In this document: positions 62,385 to 64,000 of the stretch, one piece after another
How the letters are laid out: every line of letters starts with the position of its first letter
Numbering within the stretch: the first letter of the stretch is position 1
Origin: Anaerosolibacter sp.
GTDB taxonomy: Bacteria > Bacillota > Clostridia > Peptostreptococcales > Thermotaleaceae
Length of the DNA: 64,000 bases
Reading direction: 5' to 3'
NCBI RefSeq assembly: GCF_029240175.1
Contig: NZ_JARBTM010000012.1
Location: 1 to 64,000 of the forward strand
Notes under the pieces: model-generated
The model's input: the letters and a program-made list of their open reading frames with translations, nothing else
Databases searched by the model: none
What the model was told of the DNA's origin: nothing
Made by a program: the position numbers and the translations under genes

Positions 62385-62763
62385 ATCAGAAGTGGCTCTT
62401 GCTGTGCAGGATAAGATTAAGAACATCAAAACATCTGCTGTAAAGGTGCCGCTGGGAAATGTGTTTGGTAGTCAGTTACTGGCGCAGCATGGGCCAAATA
62501 TCAATATAGACGTAACCCCCATAGGCATGGTAAATGTCGATTTTAAGACCGAATTTGAAGAATCTGGGATAAATCAGACGAGACATAAAATCTATCTGAT
62601 CGTAAAAACACAAGTTAGAATTATCGTACCATTTTCATCTGAGAGTACTGAAGTTGTCACATCGGTACCTATTGCTGAGACCATTATCGTGGGTAAGGTA
62701 CCACAGAATTACATCTTTGTACCTAAAGATGAGATGCTGAATATAGTACCTAATGGCAATTAA
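62361..62763 (+). CDS. yunB: YunB, 3' portion (134 codons including stop)
   Basis: From 62362 in the restored frame: TMMMNMLASEVALAVQDKIKN, then the hallmark YunB C-terminal blocks PLGNVFGSQLL, TPIGMVNVDFKTEFEESGINQTRHKIYLIV and VPIAETIIVGKVPQNYIFVP. No ribosome-binding site precedes ATG 62365, so this part is not independently translated. 31046-31320 plus 62361-62763 is 678 nt, exactly 226 codons with the stop. Confidence 0.92.
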
Positions 62764-62779
62764 AGAAATAAAAGAAATA

Positions 62780-62826
62780 AAAGAAACAAAGCCAGTATAG
62801 GATTTATATACAGGCTTTGTTTCTTT
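62780..62826. terminator. Bidirectional terminator between yunB and a convergent small gene
   Basis: AAAGAAACAAAGCC pairs perfectly with GGCTTTGTTTCTTT around a ~19-base, partly paired loop. The 3' arm ends one base before the stop codon of the minus-strand gene. Confidence 0.82.
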
Positions 62827-63006
62827 TCAGGATTTCTCATCTGAAAGCTCTGTTTTTATTGGATTGTCTGTGGGATGCTGTTTATGTATATGCTTTTCAA
62901 TAGTTCTTAATGCATCATTGCTCCAATACAGATTGACCCCAGTGTCTGAGGAACCAAAACCAAAGGCTATAAATGAATTGATCTTAGATTTATTGTCCTT
63001 TTCCAT
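62827..63006 (-). CDS. Small hypothetical protein, 59 aa
   Basis: ATG 63006 on the minus strand behind GGGGAGGTTTTTTCT. The product MEKDNKSKINSFIAFGFGSS... then DTGVNLYWSNDALRTIEKHI is soluble with no known family. It converges on yunB. Confidence 0.65.
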   Translation of the reverse strand: MEKDNKSKINSFIAFGFGSSDTGVNLYWSNDALRTIEKHIHKQHPTDNPIKTELSDEKS

Positions 63007-63227
63007 AGAAAAAACCTCCCCAAATACGATAATTAGAGTATTACCTATCCGTGGGTATTCGATACGCAGGGTTGATCTTAATGGTTCAAAAAAGAAAAAG
63101 GAGAATGGGGTTGGTATCGATTCTCAATAAAATAATTGATACATCTGATTACCACCCTTCTCCTACAATATACTATTCATAATAAGACAAAATGATACTA
63201 GGTTATTCGTCTACTATACAAGCTTTT

Positions 63228-63500
63228 CTACATTTCTTTTACAATCGTTAATGTTTTTAAATCAGATGAACTGCTAACCTTTAATACGATCATATCAGAG
63301 CCATTAAATTCGATAATTTCTAGGCCGTTTAAAAGTAATGGATCTTCGTAATTATCAAACAAAATATGGGGATGGATTACCAGCCGGTTATCTTCAATGG
63401 TTAACGAACAGCCATGTATAGGGGCATGAGGGGAATCGCTGAGAATCTGTATGGAACAAGTACCCTCTAAGAAGGGTTGAATATCATGATTTAAGGACAT
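63228..63500 (-). CDS. Hypothetical protein, 90 aa
   Basis: ATG 63500 behind AGGAAGGAGCTCCCAAT. An all-beta-looking small soluble protein (CSIQILSDSPHAPIHGCSLTIEDNRLVIHPHILF). No family recognised. Confidence 0.65.
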   Translation of the reverse strand: MSLNHDIQPFLEGTCSIQILSDSPHAPIHGCSLTIEDNRLVIHPHILFDNYEDPLLLNGLEIIEFNGSDMIVLKVSSSSDLKTLTIVKEM

Positions 63501-63878
63501 ATTGGGAGCTCCTTCCTAAATTTTTTTTAATTATATCAAATCAAATTAGCGATGCATAGAGTCTAACTTATTGTGTTTGTACCAAATAAAAACAGATTCC
63601 TACCAGCAGCTGAGGAATCTGTTTTGAAGGGGTGTGCATTGAAACCTGCACATACTAATAGTATATCATAGATTTGTTAAATATTTATTAAAAAATGTAG
63701 GTTTTTCAAAAAAAATATTTGTTAAATATATGATAATATTGGTAAACGAAGCGATTGTGTAGAAACTTAAAATCAAAATTTTAACAATAAATACATTTAT
63801 ACATGAAATGAGTGCTTGTCACCTTTTTTTTTCTTGGACATAGTATGAATCGAGTAAAGAGAAAAGGAGGTGAGCTGA
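63501..63878. other. Intergenic, 378 bp
   Basis: AT-rich upstream region of two divergent genes, holding the hairpin at 63589-63625 and a CTTTTTTTTTCTTGGACA stretch near 63822. No small gene with a ribosome-binding site seen. Confidence 0.5.
63589..63625. terminator. Hairpin, probable terminator
   Basis: AAAACAGATTCCT pairs with AGGAATCTGTTTT around an 11-base loop. It lies in the gap between the 90-aa gene and the next plus-strand gene. Confidence 0.55.
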
Positions 63879-64000
63879 ATGTCTATGGGAACAAATAACA
63901 TTGGAGGATGCCCCCAACTTCCAGGAACAATTTTAAGAATCAATATACCAGCAGGTGCAGTGATCAATTTGCTTAATCTTATAGAAATTACTTCCCCAAG
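63879..64000 (+). CDS. Start of a gene running off the window
   Basis: ATG 63879 behind AAAGGAGGTGAGCTGA. The visible 40 residues begin MSMGTNNIGGCPQLPGTILR and continue INIPAGAVINLLNLIEITSP. The hydrophobic/Gly-Pro-rich style recalls spore-coat or exosporium-type proteins, but the fragment is too short to assign. Confidence 0.7.
   Translation, partial: MSMGTNNIGGCPQLPGTILRINIPAGAVINLLNLIEITSP

Noticed and set aside
62864-63130. 88-codon plus-strand frame
   Set aside because: Overlaps the minus-strand 59-aa gene that has a proper ribosome-binding site and lies just before the terminator hairpin; the plus frame has neither.

Overview
The window is low-GC DNA from an endospore-forming Firmicute. 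The complete spoIIA-sigF-spoVA block, yunB, strong AGGAGG ribosome-binding sites and frequent TTG/GTG starts point to class Clostridia, and the gene content resembles Alkaliphilus and relatives. That genus-level placement is inference; no 16S gene is present.

Layout. (1) 1-934: a tRNA array (Tyr-Gly-Arg-Gln-Lys-Ser-CAU-Trp-Pro) with two truncated tRNA 5' fragments and a tRNA-Ser gene carrying about 27 extra bases. (2) 1.1-9.2 kb: housekeeping and signalling genes: RNase H-like exonuclease, HD-GYP phosphodiesterase, asparaginase, a LytTR response regulator with its GHKL kinase, and a LUD-domain protein. (3) 9.3-12 kb: cysteine desulfurase and thiI (sulfur transfer to tRNA and thiamine), then a small membrane protein. 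(4) 12.2-17.8 kb: spoIIAA-spoIIAB-sigF followed by spoVAA-AB-AC-AD-AEb-AEa, behind a perfect-consensus sigma-H promoter, with two unannotated small genes embedded. (5) 17.9-24.5 kb: class A PBP, GNAT, chemoreceptor and small proteins. (6) 24.5-31 kb: a LacI-type regulator and a TRAP transporter-kdgF-kduI-kduD operon for unsaturated hexuronates (pectin or related uronide breakdown products), with paired LacI-type operators.

(7) 31-62.8 kb is the main discovery. The sporulation gene yunB is cut in two. Its first 92 codons lie at 31046-31321 and its remaining codons at 62362-62763. Between them is a 31,040-bp element whose first gene is a large serine recombinase (SpoIVCA type). Joining the halves at a shared AA dinucleotide (31319-31320 and 62359-62360) restores one uninterrupted 225-codon yunB frame. 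The phage-side attachment site rebuilt from the two element ends is strongly dyad-symmetric around that AA. This is the architecture of the sigK 'skin' element: an intervening element that must be excised, presumably in the mother cell, to rebuild a sporulation gene. I do not know of a described yunB example.

The element has few phage genes left (a broken C5-methyltransferase and small proteins near its right end). Otherwise it carries monocistronic cargo: a carbamoyltransferase homologue, TPR-zincin lipoprotein, DUF3231 protein, L,D-transpeptidase, several GNATs, Nudix, AlkD-type protein, VOC, nucleotidyltransferases, alpha/beta hydrolase with a TetR regulator, and an ornithine/alanine racemase. 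It also holds decayed glycan genes, transposase fragments and two internal repeat families. It looks like an old prophage retained because yunB depends on its recombinase.

(8) 62.8-64 kb: small hypothetical genes and the start of a further gene running off the window.
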